A program made the position numbers and the translations under genes. Positions 42,318 through 50,467 of a stretch of DNA of 64,000 nt are shown here, one piece after another (within the stretch, counting starts at the first letter, position 1; every line of letters begins with the position of its first letter). Under the pieces are notes generated by a model that did not search any database, was not told the origin of the DNA, and worked only from the letters and a program-made list of their open reading frames with translations. Source of the DNA: Planosporangium spinosum (GTDB lineage: Bacteria > Actinomycetota > Actinomycetes > Mycobacteriales > Micromonosporaceae). The stretch spans positions 62,001-126,000 of the forward strand of contig NZ_JBLYUB010000012.1 of NCBI RefSeq assembly GCF_049999945.1, given 5' to 3'.

Positions 42318-43574
42318 ATGAGACGACAACGGCGCGCTGTCCTGGTCACGATGTTGGTCGGCGCGCTCGGGCTGTCCGGCTGCGGTACGGCCGGCGCCAG
42401 GTTCGTCGAACCGGCCCGGCCGAGCAGCAGCCCGAGCCCGGTCCTGAAGGTGGACCCCGCCGACAAGGCCGCTGACGTCCCCGTCTCCGCCGAACTCGGG
42501 CTGTCCGACCGCGGCAGCACGCTCACCTCCGTCGCGCTCACCGACGGTGCGGGCAAGCAGGTCACCGGCAAGCTGCGCGACGACGCCAGCTCCTGGGTGC
42601 CCGACGAGCCGCTCGACTACGCGACGACCTACACCGCCGTGGTCACGGCCCGGTCCGCCGCGGGCACGAACGTCCGGCAGACCACGACGTTCACCACGAT
42701 GCAACGGCCGGCCAACCGCATGGACGCTCATCTGTACATGAGCGACAACGTGACCTACGGCCAGGCCATGCCGATCGTGATCGAGTTCAAGCAGGGCGGG
42801 GTGGCGCCGGCCGACCGCGCGGCCGTCGAGCGGCGCCTGTTCGTCGCCAGCGAGCCGGCACAGCCCGGCGTATGGCACTGGGACTCCAACACCCAGGTCG
42901 AGTACCGGCCGAAGGAGTACTGGCAGCCGGGCACCAGGATCCACGGCCGGTTCGCGCTCGGTGGCCTGCCGGTCGGCGGTGGCCGCTACGGCCAGCAGGA
43001 CATCACCATCGACGCGCGCATCGACACCACGAAGCGGGTCATCTCGGTCGACAACGCGTCCAAACAGCTGACCGCCACCCAGGACGGCCAGGTGGTGAAG
43101 ACGATGGCGGTCAGCCTCGGCAGCCCGGAACACCCCTCGTTCTCCGGCACCATGACGATCATGGAGAAGCTGGACAAGACCGTCTTCGACTCGTCGACCT
43201 ACGGCACCCCGGTCAACTCCCCCGACGGCTACCGCACCGACGTGCAGTTCGCCGAGCGGCTGAGCTGGGACGGGCAGTTCATCCACGCCGCGCCCTGGTC
43301 GGTCGCCCAACAGGGTCACACCAACGTCTCGCACGGCTGCGTCAACATCTCGCTGGAGAACGCCCAGTGGATCTACAACTGGGTCAAGGTGGGCGATCCG
43401 GTGGTCGTCAAGGGCACCGAGCGGCACCTGGGCCAGGGCAACGGCTGGACGGCCTGGGACCTGCCGTGGGACGACTTCGTCAAGGGCAGCGCGCTCCAGG
43501 GCGGCACCGACCGCTCCGGCAGCCCGGCGCCCGGCTCGTCCGCGGAGGCAACTCCCGAGCCGACGGCGTCCTGA
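42318..43574 (+). CDS. L,D-transpeptidase lipoprotein (Ig-like domains plus YkuD)
   Basis: 418 residues. Lipoprotein signal peptide ends at LSGC (Cys22). Two Ig-like domains follow (DPADKAADVPVSAELGLSD and MDAHLYMSDNVTYGQ regions), then the YkuD catalytic domain with HTNVSHGCVNIS, catalytic Cys341 and its His. This is the layout of mycobacterial LdtMt2-type enzymes that make 3-3 cross-links in peptidoglycan outside the membrane. The tail is Ser/Pro/Thr-rich. RBS GGAG before the ATG. Confidence 0.93.
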   Translation: MRRQRRAVLVTMLVGALGLSGCGTAGARFVEPARPSSSPSPVLKVDPADKAADVPVSAELGLSDRGSTLTSVALTDGAGKQVTGKLRDDASSWVPDEPLDYATTYTAVVTARSAAGTNVRQTTTFTTMQRPANRMDAHLYMSDNVTYGQAMPIVIEFKQGGVAPADRAAVERRLFVASEPAQPGVWHWDSNTQVEYRPKEYWQPGTRIHGRFALGGLPVGGGRYGQQDITIDARIDTTKRVISVDNASKQLTATQDGQVVKTMAVSLGSPEHPSFSGTMTIMEKLDKTVFDSSTYGTPVNSPDGYRTDVQFAERLSWDGQFIHAAPWSVAQQGHTNVSHGCVNISLENAQWIYNWVKVGDPVVVKGTERHLGQGNGWTAWDLPWDDFVKGSALQGGTDRSGSPAPGSSAEATPEPTAS

Positions 43575-43683
43575 GGCGCCGGGCGGGTACGGCTTCGTTC
43601 GCGCCGTGCCGGGGCGTCGGACGGACCCGGCCCGCCGGCTTTGGCATTGACATCCGGCACCATGTCGGGTCAGCTTGCCGTTG

Positions 43684-45159
43684 ATGAGTGCGCAATGGCC
43701 GTCGACGGGCACGCTGCTCGCTCAGCGCTACCGGCTACTCGCCCGGATTGAAATGGGCGGAATGGCCGAGGTGTGGCGGGCCCGCGACGAGGTGCTGGGT
43801 CGGCCCGTCGCGCTGAAACTGCTCGCCGAGCGGTACGCCGCCGAAGGGCTGCACCACCTGGTCCACCGGGAGGCCCGCGCGGCCGCCCGGCTGTCACACC
43901 CGCACGTCGCGGCGGTACACGACTACGCCGAGGCGGTCCGCCCCGACGGCTCGGTACGACCGTTCGTCATCATGGAACTCCTCGGTGGCGAGTCGCTCGC
44001 CGCCCGGCTCACCCGTGGGGCGCTGCCCTGGTCCGAGGCGGCCGCGATCGGCGCCGCCACCGCGGGCGCGCTGGCGGCCGCCCACGAGCAGGGCGTCGTA
44101 CACCGCGACGTGACCCCCGGCAACGTGATGCTCACGCCTTCCGGCGTGAAGGTCGTCGACTTCGGCATCAGCGCCGCGATCGGCGAGCCCGACGAGGACA
44201 GCACCGGGATAACGTTCGGCACGCCCGCCTACGTCGCCCCCGAACGCCTCGACGGGCTGCCGGCACAGGCCGCCACCGACGTGTACGCGCTGGGTGTGCT
44301 GCTGCACGAGATGGTCACCGGCACTCCCCCGCACCCGGCCAACACCTGGGAGGAGCTGGCCACGGCACGGGAGACGGCGCCGGCGCCGTTGCCGGACGCG
44401 GTACCCGCCGGCTTCGCCGCCGTGGTCGGGCGGTGCCTGGCCGAGGACCCCGGCGACCGACCGGCCGCGAGCGAGGTCGCGGCGATCCTGCTCGGGCTGA
44501 CACAGACCGACCGGCGGACCGACGCCGCGCCGGACCGGGCGACCACCGTACCGGACCCGGCAGCCGCGGTCGGGGGTGCGGGGGACGTGGCGGCCGGCCC
44601 ACCATCGACAACCCGCCCGGACATCCTGGCAGCCACCGAGCTGACCGGGTCGCACGCGGCCGGGCAGGCTCACCGCGCCCTCGCCGTCACGGCCGTGGCG
44701 ATCGTCGCGGTCGTGGTCTCCGCGCTCGCGTACCTGGCCGTCTCCCTCGGGACGCGGGCCGGCGCTCCGGTGCCGGGGGCCGTCGGCCCGGCGACGCCGG
44801 GTACGCCCGTCCCCGCCGCTACGCCGACGCCTGGCGATCGGCGAACAGCGAGCGCGTCCCCGACACCGCGGCCCCGGCCGACCGGAGGGGAACTGAGGGA
44901 GGCGGTCGACCGGCTGCGACGTACGGTCACCGACGACCGCGCCGAGGGCGGGATCCGCCCGGACGTGGCACAGGACCTACTCAACCTGATCGCTCAGCTT
45001 GATCGCACGGCGACGCCGGAGCGCCTGGCCGACCTGCACCGCAAGGTCGACGACCGGGTCCGCGAGGGAGGCGTCGGCGGGCCGGAGGCCGAGGCGCTGC
45101 ACGCGGAGATCGACCGGGTGGCCGAGGTGGTCGCGGCCACCGGTGCCGCCTCGTCGTGA
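43684..45159 (+). CDS. Ser/Thr protein kinase with one membrane helix
   Basis: 491 residues. Kinase domain at about 15-280: glycine loop EMGGMAEV (23-30), Lys45 in VALKLL, catalytic loop HRDVTPGN (Asp142) and DFG (159-161), then APE as VAPERL. The catalytic-loop Lys usual in HRDxKxxN is Thr144. A Pro/Thr-rich linker leads to one helix (ALAVTAVAIVAVVVSALAYL, about 340-360) and an extracytoplasmic helical domain at the C terminus, giving the PknB-like sensor plan without PASTA repeats. ATG 43684 preferred over TTG 43675. The stop lies in a 15-bp tandem repeat. Confidence 0.9.
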   Translation: MSAQWPSTGTLLAQRYRLLARIEMGGMAEVWRARDEVLGRPVALKLLAERYAAEGLHHLVHREARAAARLSHPHVAAVHDYAEAVRPDGSVRPFVIMELLGGESLAARLTRGALPWSEAAAIGAATAGALAAAHEQGVVHRDVTPGNVMLTPSGVKVVDFGISAAIGEPDEDSTGITFGTPAYVAPERLDGLPAQAATDVYALGVLLHEMVTGTPPHPANTWEELATARETAPAPLPDAVPAGFAAVVGRCLAEDPGDRPAASEVAAILLGLTQTDRRTDAAPDRATTVPDPAAAVGGAGDVAAGPPSTTRPDILAATELTGSHAAGQAHRALAVTAVAIVAVVVSALAYLAVSLGTRAGAPVPGAVGPATPGTPVPAATPTPGDRRTASASPTPRPRPTGGELREAVDRLRRTVTDDRAEGGIRPDVAQDLLNLIAQLDRTATPERLADLHRKVDDRVREGGVGGPEAEALHAEIDRVAEVVAATGAASS

Positions 45160-45210
45160 ACGCGCTCGTCGTGAACGCGCTCGTCGTGAACGCGCTCGTC
45201 GTGAACGCGC
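45151..45210 (+). repeat. Four perfect 15-bp tandem copies at the kinase stop codon
   Basis: TCGTCGTGAACGCGC is repeated exactly four times (45151, 45166, 45181, 45196). The kinase stop TGA lies in the first copy, and each later copy has another in-frame TGA, so copy-number change does not alter the protein. Slippage during replication is the simplest origin. Confidence 0.9.
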
Positions 45211-45331
45211 CGTGGGAATGCGCGTCACGGGCGCGCGTCGCGGGTACGCGTGCCGCCGCCCCGGCGGATCGGGCGCGCCCGGGCGTTCGGACACGGCCCG
45301 CGGTTCCGGGCAGTCCGGCGGCCGCAAAGAG

Positions 45332-45369
45332 GCCCTCCCCAGCGGCGGGGGCGCGCCACCGGGGAGGGC
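45332..45369 (+). terminator. Hairpin downstream of the kinase gene
   Basis: GCCCTCCCC (45332-45340) pairs with GGGGAGGGC (45361-45369). It resembles the hairpin at 45511-45547 in stem sequence; between them there is no gene. Likely terminator for the plus-strand kinase transcript. Confidence 0.6.
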
Positions 45370-45510
45370 GGTCTCAGCGAGGCGTCGATGACGTCACCGA
45401 CGCGCCTGTCATGTGGAGTACGTGCGGGCGCAGCCAACGGTTCGATCCGGCGGCAGCCCTCCCGGCCGGCGGGACGGCGCTCCGACAGCGGCCGTCGCGG
45501 CGCGGTGGGA

Positions 45511-45547
45511 GCCCTCCCCGGCGACGGGGCGTGTTACCGGGGAGGGC
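45511..45547 (-). terminator. Hairpin downstream of the secreted-protein gene
   Basis: GCCCTCCCCGG (45511-45521) and CCGGGGAGGGC (45537-45547) make an 11-bp perfect stem with a 15-base loop, 30 bases past the stop of the minus-strand gene. Its stem shares GCCCTCCCC with the kinase-side hairpin. Confidence 0.65.
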
Positions 45548-45577
45548 CGTCCGTGCGGGCGCGGTACGCCCGGTCGG

Positions 45578-46000
45578 TCAGCGGCTGAGTCCGCAGGTCG
45601 CCAGCGCGTCGAGGCCGGCCGGGGGCTGACCACCCACCCGCCTGATGTCGATGGCGATGCGATCCAACGCCGCCTTCCGCTTGTCGGCCAACGGACCCAG
45701 AATCGCGTTCTGCACGAAGTTCGGACCACCCTGCCCCTGCGACGTGACCAACCGCCGGTTGGCCTCGGCGATCTGCCGGTCAAGGTTGGCCAACTCCTGA
45801 CCCACCCCCGCCTGCGCACCAGCGGGAACCCCGGTGAGCCGATCCGCCACCGACGGACACGTGACCGTCGGTGCCGCGGTGCCCGTCGACCCGGTCTCCG
45901 ACGCCGCCGCGAAATGGATCCCCAGACCGAGCAGGCCCGCTGACACGATCGCGATTCCGGTCACGCGTACGACATTCGCTTTCCTCGTGTGCGTCGACAT
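45578..46000 (-). CDS. Small exported protein of unknown function
   Basis: 140 residues. ATG 45998-46000 is preceded by AGGAGAGG. A basic N terminus (MSTHTRKANVVRV) and a hydrophobic run (TGIAIVSAGLLGLGIHFAAA) form a signal peptide or anchor. The mature part has two Cys (VTCPSVADRL near the start, ATCGLSR at the end) that may bridge, and a helical middle (ELANLDRQIAEANRRL). No family recognised. It is divergent from the metallo-hydrolase gene. Confidence 0.7.
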   Translation of the reverse strand: MSTHTRKANVVRVTGIAIVSAGLLGLGIHFAAASETGSTGTAAPTVTCPSVADRLTGVPAGAQAGVGQELANLDRQIAEANRRLVTSQGQGGPNFVQNAILGPLADKRKAALDRIAIDIRRVGGQPPAGLDALATCGLSR

Positions 46001-46506
46001 CCACCTCTCCTGCCACCGTGACCGCTGCCGCCGGTCTTCGCGTACTCGTTCCACGGCTCGGCGAGTTCCTCGACTCGACGAGGCCGCCCCGAGGTCCGCC
46101 TCGCCTCGAGCGTCGCCGTGAGCCTCGCTGTGCCGCGAGCCTCGTCGATGAGTACGTGGGAGCGCACCCACCCGGTTCGACGAAATCCCGGTAACTTTGG
46201 GACGGCAGACCCGTCACCCTCCGAACGTGACAGCCCGGGTCCCGCTGCCGCCGGCGTGGGCCGAGCCGCCCGGACCGACGCGTGAACCGAGCCGCCCGGA
46301 CCGATGCCGGGCGCCGAACGGCGACACCGGCGCGGGTACGCCGACACACGGCACCGACATTGGGACGCCGACACAGGCTCGCCCGCCACATGGGAGCGCC
46401 GTCGCGGGAGCGGTGCCGGTCACGTCGATCGCCGTTCGCTGGCGCCGCGGCGACCGGACCCGGCACACTGGCTATTCCGACATCGACGACGGGAAGGTGA
46501 CCCGGC
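46001..46506. other. Divergent intergenic region with small direct repeats
   Basis: About 500 bases between divergent starts. It holds a direct repeat CCGAGCCGCCCGGACCGA (46261-46278 and 46287-46304, 26-base period) and a second short repeat ACGCCGACACA near 46339 and 46368. Open frames here on both strands are low-complexity. Promoters for both flanking genes must lie here. Confidence 0.4.
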
Positions 46507-47724
46507 ATGCGGGACGCAGGGCGTGGCAGCGGTCCTCGTGGTACGGGCGCGGCGACCGCCAGGGCGGAGACCGGGGCCGCCGCCCCGGCGGGCGGCGGCC
46601 GATCCGCGCATGCCGCTGCGCGCCGCCGCTGGGCGCGCCGGCTGGCGGTCGCTGCGGTCGCCGGCTCCGCCGCCGCGTGGGTGCTTCGCGACGTCCGGGC
46701 GGCGCTCGGTGCCCCGCCTGCCGGATCCCGCGCCGAGCGGGTACGGCGGTCCCCGCAGTTCCGCGACGGCGCCTTCCGCAACCCCGTACCGGCCCACGTG
46801 ATGCCGCCCGGGTCAAGCCGACAGATGCTGCGCGACCTGCTGCTCAGCCGGCACAAGCGCAAGCCGGCGGGTCCGGTGCCCGTGGTCACCCCCGACGCGC
46901 CGGAGCCGACGCCCGAGGGGCTGCACGTCGTCTGGTACGGCCACTCGTCCGTGCTGGTCGAGATCGAAGGCCGGCGGGTGCTGTTCGACCCGGTGTGGAG
47001 CGAGCGCTGCTCCCCCTCGCCGCTGGTCGGACCGCGGCGGCTGCACCGGCCGCCCGTGCCGGTGGACCGGCTGCCCCTGGTCGACGCCGTCGTCATCTCG
47101 CACGATCACTACGACCACCTCGACATGGCGACCGTCCGGGCACTGACCCGCACGCAGTCGGCCCCGTTCGTGGTCCCGCTCGGCGTCGGCGCCCACCTCG
47201 ACCGGTGGGGTGTACCCGCCGACCGCATCATCGAACTGGACTGGGACGAGACCGCCACCATCGCCGGCGTCCGACTGACCGCGACCGCCGCCCGGCACTT
47301 CTCGGGACGGGCGTTCACCCGCGACAACACGCTGTGGGCCTCGTGGGCGCTGATCGGGCCGACCCGGCGTGTCTTCTACACCGGTGACTCCGGGTACTTC
47401 GACGGCTACGCCGCCATCGGCGCCGCGTACGGTCCGTTCGACGTCACGCTCATGCAGATCGGGGCGTACGGCAGTGGCTGGCCGGACATCCACATGACAC
47501 CCGAACAGGGTGCCGCCGCTCATCTCGACCTCCGCGGCGAGCTGCTCATTCCGCTGCACTGGGCGACGTTCAACCTCGCGTTCCATGACTGGAGCGAACC
47601 GGCCGACCGGCTGTGGAGCGAGGCGAAGGCGCGTGGCATCCGGCTGGCCGTACCCCGGCCGGGCGAGCGCGTGAACGTCGACGATCCGCCCGCCGTGGAC
47701 GGGTGGTGGCAGACGATCGCGTAG
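46507..47724 (+). CDS. Metallo-beta-lactamase-fold hydrolase (UlaG/NAPE-PLD-like)
   Basis: 405 residues. After a basic N terminus and one hydrophobic stretch (about 45-62) comes the family block VWYGHSSVLVEIEGRRVLFDPVW, the metal motif SHDHYDHLD (HxHxDH), TAARHFSGRAFTRDNTLWASW, and GDSGYFDGYAAIG with the bridging Asp. The C-terminal PLHWATFNLAFHDW supplies the last His. Such proteins include UlaG lactonases and NAPE-type phospholipases; the substrate is unknown. The N-terminal helix suggests membrane association. Confidence 0.88.
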   Translation: MRDAGRGSGPRGTGAATARAETGAAAPAGGGRSAHAAARRRWARRLAVAAVAGSAAAWVLRDVRAALGAPPAGSRAERVRRSPQFRDGAFRNPVPAHVMPPGSSRQMLRDLLLSRHKRKPAGPVPVVTPDAPEPTPEGLHVVWYGHSSVLVEIEGRRVLFDPVWSERCSPSPLVGPRRLHRPPVPVDRLPLVDAVVISHDHYDHLDMATVRALTRTQSAPFVVPLGVGAHLDRWGVPADRIIELDWDETATIAGVRLTATAARHFSGRAFTRDNTLWASWALIGPTRRVFYTGDSGYFDGYAAIGAAYGPFDVTLMQIGAYGSGWPDIHMTPEQGAAAHLDLRGELLIPLHWATFNLAFHDWSEPADRLWSEAKARGIRLAVPRPGERVNVDDPPAVDGWWQTIA

Positions 47725-47812
47725 GTGTCGTGGCCGGGAAACCGGCCGGGGCGTGGACGCCAGCCGGCGGGTTTCCCGGACGGTCCGACCACTCGGGCCC
47801 GGACTCGGGCTC

Positions 47813-48379
47813 CTACTCGGGCGGCTGCCAGGGTCGCATCCAGGGCGTCTCGGGCCAGCCCTCGGCGGCGGCCATCAGCGGGAACGCCGTGGCTCCGTCG
47901 ATGGATTCGCGGACGATGTCGGCGTGGCCGGCGTGCCGCGCCGTCTCCTGGATCAGGTACAGCAGCACCCACCGCACCGACCACGCCGCCACGTCGGCGG
48001 GGAACCAGGGCGCGTCCCGCGGCACCGGCACCGGCTGTCCGAGGTCGGCCACTCCGGCGATGACCGTGTCGGTCTCCTTGGCCGCCCGATCGTAGTCGTC
48101 GACAACGTCGGCCAGCGTCTCGTCCGGCCCCAGCCGGAAATGGGCCTCGTGGTCCCGCTCCGGGCGCCGCCGTCGCAGGACGATGTCCATCCAGTTGCGC
48201 TCCGCCATCGCGGCGTGCTTGAGCAGGCCGCCGACGCTCAGCGCGCTCGCCGTCGGCGTGGCCCGCGCCTGCTCGTCGGTCAGCCCGTACGCGGCGAGCC
48301 GGAGAACGTACCGCTGCTGGGCGAGGTAGGCGAGCAGCCCGTCCCGTTCGTCGGCGACCGGTCGGACAGTTACTGGCAT
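47813..48379 (-). CDS. DinB-family protein (DUF664)
   Basis: 188 residues, four-helix-bundle DinB fold. GGLLKHAAMAERNWMD and YLIQETARHAGHADIVRE supply the His ligands typical of mycothiol-dependent metalloenzymes of this superfamily (as in maleylpyruvate isomerase). ATG 48377-48379 with GAAGGGGA is preferred over an upstream ATG that adds 55 poorly conserved residues. Reaction unknown. Ends on the same side as, and convergent with, the hydrolase gene. Confidence 0.85.
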   Translation of the reverse strand: MPVTVRPVADERDGLLAYLAQQRYVLRLAAYGLTDEQARATPTASALSVGGLLKHAAMAERNWMDIVLRRRRPERDHEAHFRLGPDETLADVVDDYDRAAKETDTVIAGVADLGQPVPVPRDAPWFPADVAAWSVRWVLLYLIQETARHAGHADIVRESIDGATAFPLMAAAEGWPETPWMRPWQPPE

Positions 48380-48556
48380 GTCAGCATCCCCTTCGTCCGC
48401 TCTGGAGCCCACCGCACCGTCACACGGCATCCCCGCGGCCCGCCATGCGGCACCGTACACGTGGGCACGTCTTCCGTGGCGTGCCCGGATCATCGCACCC
48501 GGCACCGACACTGTCCGCGTCCTCGGGCACCGCCACCATCGCACCGGCCGACCGCA

Positions 48557-48588
48557 TTGACATCGACCTACGCGAATGGTCTTATTCG
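48557..48588 (+). promoter_or_regulatory. Chitosanase promoter with overlapping dyad operator
   Basis: TTGACA (48557-48562) and TCTTAT (48580-48585) are separated by exactly 17 bases, a near-consensus housekeeping promoter. CGAAT (48573-48577) and ATTCG (48584-48588) form a dyad overlapping the -10, a natural repressor site. Chitosanase genes in streptomycetes are controlled by a ROK-type repressor, so substrate-induced derepression is plausible. Confidence 0.65.
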
Positions 48589-48625
48589 TAAGTCAGATTT
48601 CCTATCAATCTCTGCTGGGGGCTCC

Positions 48626-49459
48626 GTGACCGTCTCACGCAGGATCATCGGCCTCGCCGTCGCGGCGACGCTGACCGCCTCCGTCCCGCTCGCCCTGCAC
48701 CACGCGGCGGGCGCGGCGACCGCGACCGGCGCCGCCACGGTGGCGTCCGTGGACCTGAACGACCCGCACAAGAAAGACATCGCGATGCAGATCGTGTCCA
48801 GTGCGGAGAACTCCACGCTGGACTGGCGGGCACAGTACAAGTACATCGAGGACATCGGCGACGGCCGCGGGTACACGGCCGGCATCATCGGCTTCTGCTC
48901 GGGCACCGGGGACATGCTGGACCTGGTCCAGCTCTACGCCGACCGCAAACCCGGCAACGTGCTGGCCAAGTACCTGCCGGCGCTGCGCAAGGTCAACGGC
49001 ACCGACTCGCACGCCGGACTGGACCCGAACTTCACGAAGGACTGGGCGACGGCCGCCAAGGACTCGGTCTTCCAGAAGGCCCAGGACGACGAGCGCGACC
49101 GGGTGTACTTCAACCCGGCGGTATCGCGGGCCAAGCAGGACGGCCTGCGGGCACTGGGCCAGTTCATCTACTACGACGCGATCGTCATGCACGGCGACGG
49201 CGGCGACCGGGACAGCTTCAGCTCGATCCGCGCCAACGCGCTGAAGAAGGCGAAGCCCCCGGTTCAGGGCGGCGACGAGGTGACGTACCTCAACGCGTTC
49301 CTCGACGCCCGCAAGGTGGCCATGAAGCACGAGGAGGCCCACGCCGACACCAGCCGGGTCGACACCGCACAGCGGGTGTTCGTCAAGAACGGCAACCTCG
49401 ACCTGAACCCGCCGCTGTCGTGGAAGGTGTACGGCGACCCGTACACGATCGCAAAGTAG
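48626..49459 (+). CDS. Chitosanase, glycoside hydrolase family 46
   Basis: 277 residues. A signal peptide with twin Arg (MTVSRRIIGLAVAATL) is followed by the GH46 domain. SSAENSTLDW carries the general acid Glu61 and IGDGRGYTAGIIGFCSGTGD the second acid Asp79; their 18-residue spacing equals that in Streptomyces N174 chitosanase (Glu22, Asp40). It hydrolyses beta-1,4 bonds in chitosan outside the cell. GTG start; strong promoter upstream and 19-bp terminator downstream make it monocistronic. Confidence 0.95.
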   Translation: MTVSRRIIGLAVAATLTASVPLALHHAAGAATATGAATVASVDLNDPHKKDIAMQIVSSAENSTLDWRAQYKYIEDIGDGRGYTAGIIGFCSGTGDMLDLVQLYADRKPGNVLAKYLPALRKVNGTDSHAGLDPNFTKDWATAAKDSVFQKAQDDERDRVYFNPAVSRAKQDGLRALGQFIYYDAIVMHGDGGDRDSFSSIRANALKKAKPPVQGGDEVTYLNAFLDARKVAMKHEEAHADTSRVDTAQRVFVKNGNLDLNPPLSWKVYGDPYTIAK

Positions 49460-49466
49460 TACCGCC

Positions 49467-49512
49467 CGGTGCCCGTCCGCCCCCGTCGGCCACCGGGGGC
49501 GGACGGGCACCG
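49467..49512 (+). terminator. 19-bp perfect terminator hairpin after chitosanase
   Basis: CGGTGCCCGTCCGCCCCCG (49467-49485) is exactly complementary to 49494-49512 with an eight-base loop, starting seven bases after the stop. Confidence 0.85.
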
Positions 49513-49547
49513 AGTCGGCCGGGCCACACCGGGGTAACACCCCGACC

Positions 49548-50357
49548 ATGGCGCTGACGGTGATGACGTACAACATCAAGAACGGCGGCCGCGGCGGGCG
49601 GCTGGGCGCGATCGTCCGGGTCGTCACCGGGGTCCGGCCGGACGTGCTCGCCCTCCAGGAACTGCGCCACTACCACCGGCGGGGCGGGCGGCTGATGCGG
49701 CACCTGGCCGACGCCACCGGCATGTGCCCCTTCCTCACCCGGTCCTGGCTCGGCCAGCCCGTCGCCCTGCTGGTGCGCGACCCCGGCGCGGTCGTCTCCA
49801 CCGGGCACCTTCACCGCCCGTTCCACCACGCCGCCGGTGAGCTGACCCTGCGTACCGACCACGGCCCCCTCGCCGTGATCGGCACGCACCTGTACCCGTT
49901 CTCGGGGACGCGCCGACTGTGGGAGGCGCGGTGGTTGTCGGCCCGCGCCGCGCGCGACCGGATGGTGCTGCTGATGGGCGACCTGAACTCGCTGGATCCG
50001 TGGCGCGACCACACCGAGCGGCTGCGCGCGCTACCCGACCGGTACCGGCGGCGCCACCTGCGCGCCTCCGGCGAGGTGGACACCCGGGCGATCCGGGCGC
50101 TCGTCGACGCCGGGTTCGTCGACCTGTGCCGCCGCGCCGGCGCGCCCGACCGGACCGGCACCGGCCCGGACCACACCGTGCCCACCAGGTACGGGGGCGG
50201 CGGTGAGTTCGCCCGGATGCGGCTGGACTACGTCCTCGGCACCGAACCGGTCGCGCGGTTGGTCCGGAGCTGCCGCGTCGTCTCCGGCGGGGCGGCCGAG
50301 TCCGCGTCCGACCACTACCCGGTGGTCGCGGAGCTCGACCTCACGCTCCGGACGTGA
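49548..50357 (+). CDS. Endonuclease/exonuclease/phosphatase family protein
   Basis: 269 residues with the four EEP landmarks: MTYNIKNGG at the N terminus, ALQELRH (metal-binding Glu), LMGDLNSLDPW and the terminal ASDHYPVVAEL with the catalytic Asp-His. No signal peptide is visible, so it is probably cytoplasmic. The family cleaves phosphodiester bonds in nucleic acids or lipids; which is not clear. Stands alone between the chitosanase terminator and the dGTPase-like gene. Confidence 0.88.
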   Translation: MALTVMTYNIKNGGRGGRLGAIVRVVTGVRPDVLALQELRHYHRRGGRLMRHLADATGMCPFLTRSWLGQPVALLVRDPGAVVSTGHLHRPFHHAAGELTLRTDHGPLAVIGTHLYPFSGTRRLWEARWLSARAARDRMVLLMGDLNSLDPWRDHTERLRALPDRYRRRHLRASGEVDTRAIRALVDAGFVDLCRRAGAPDRTGTGPDHTVPTRYGGGGEFARMRLDYVLGTEPVARLVRSCRVVSGGAAESASDHYPVVAELDLTLRT

Positions 50358-50467
50358 CCGTCCGCCGGCACGTGGGACAGCCACGAGAGGGCCCCGGGCC
50401 GGCCGGGTGGCCGGACTCACCGCCACGCCGGCGGACCGGGCGGCGTCGCGTCGACTAATGTCGGATC

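Noticed and set aside
45332..45547. Two similar GC-rich palindromes as a possible CRISPR or insertion-sequence end pair
   Set aside because: Only two copies, no regular spacers, no transposase; each sits just after a gene and fits a terminator.
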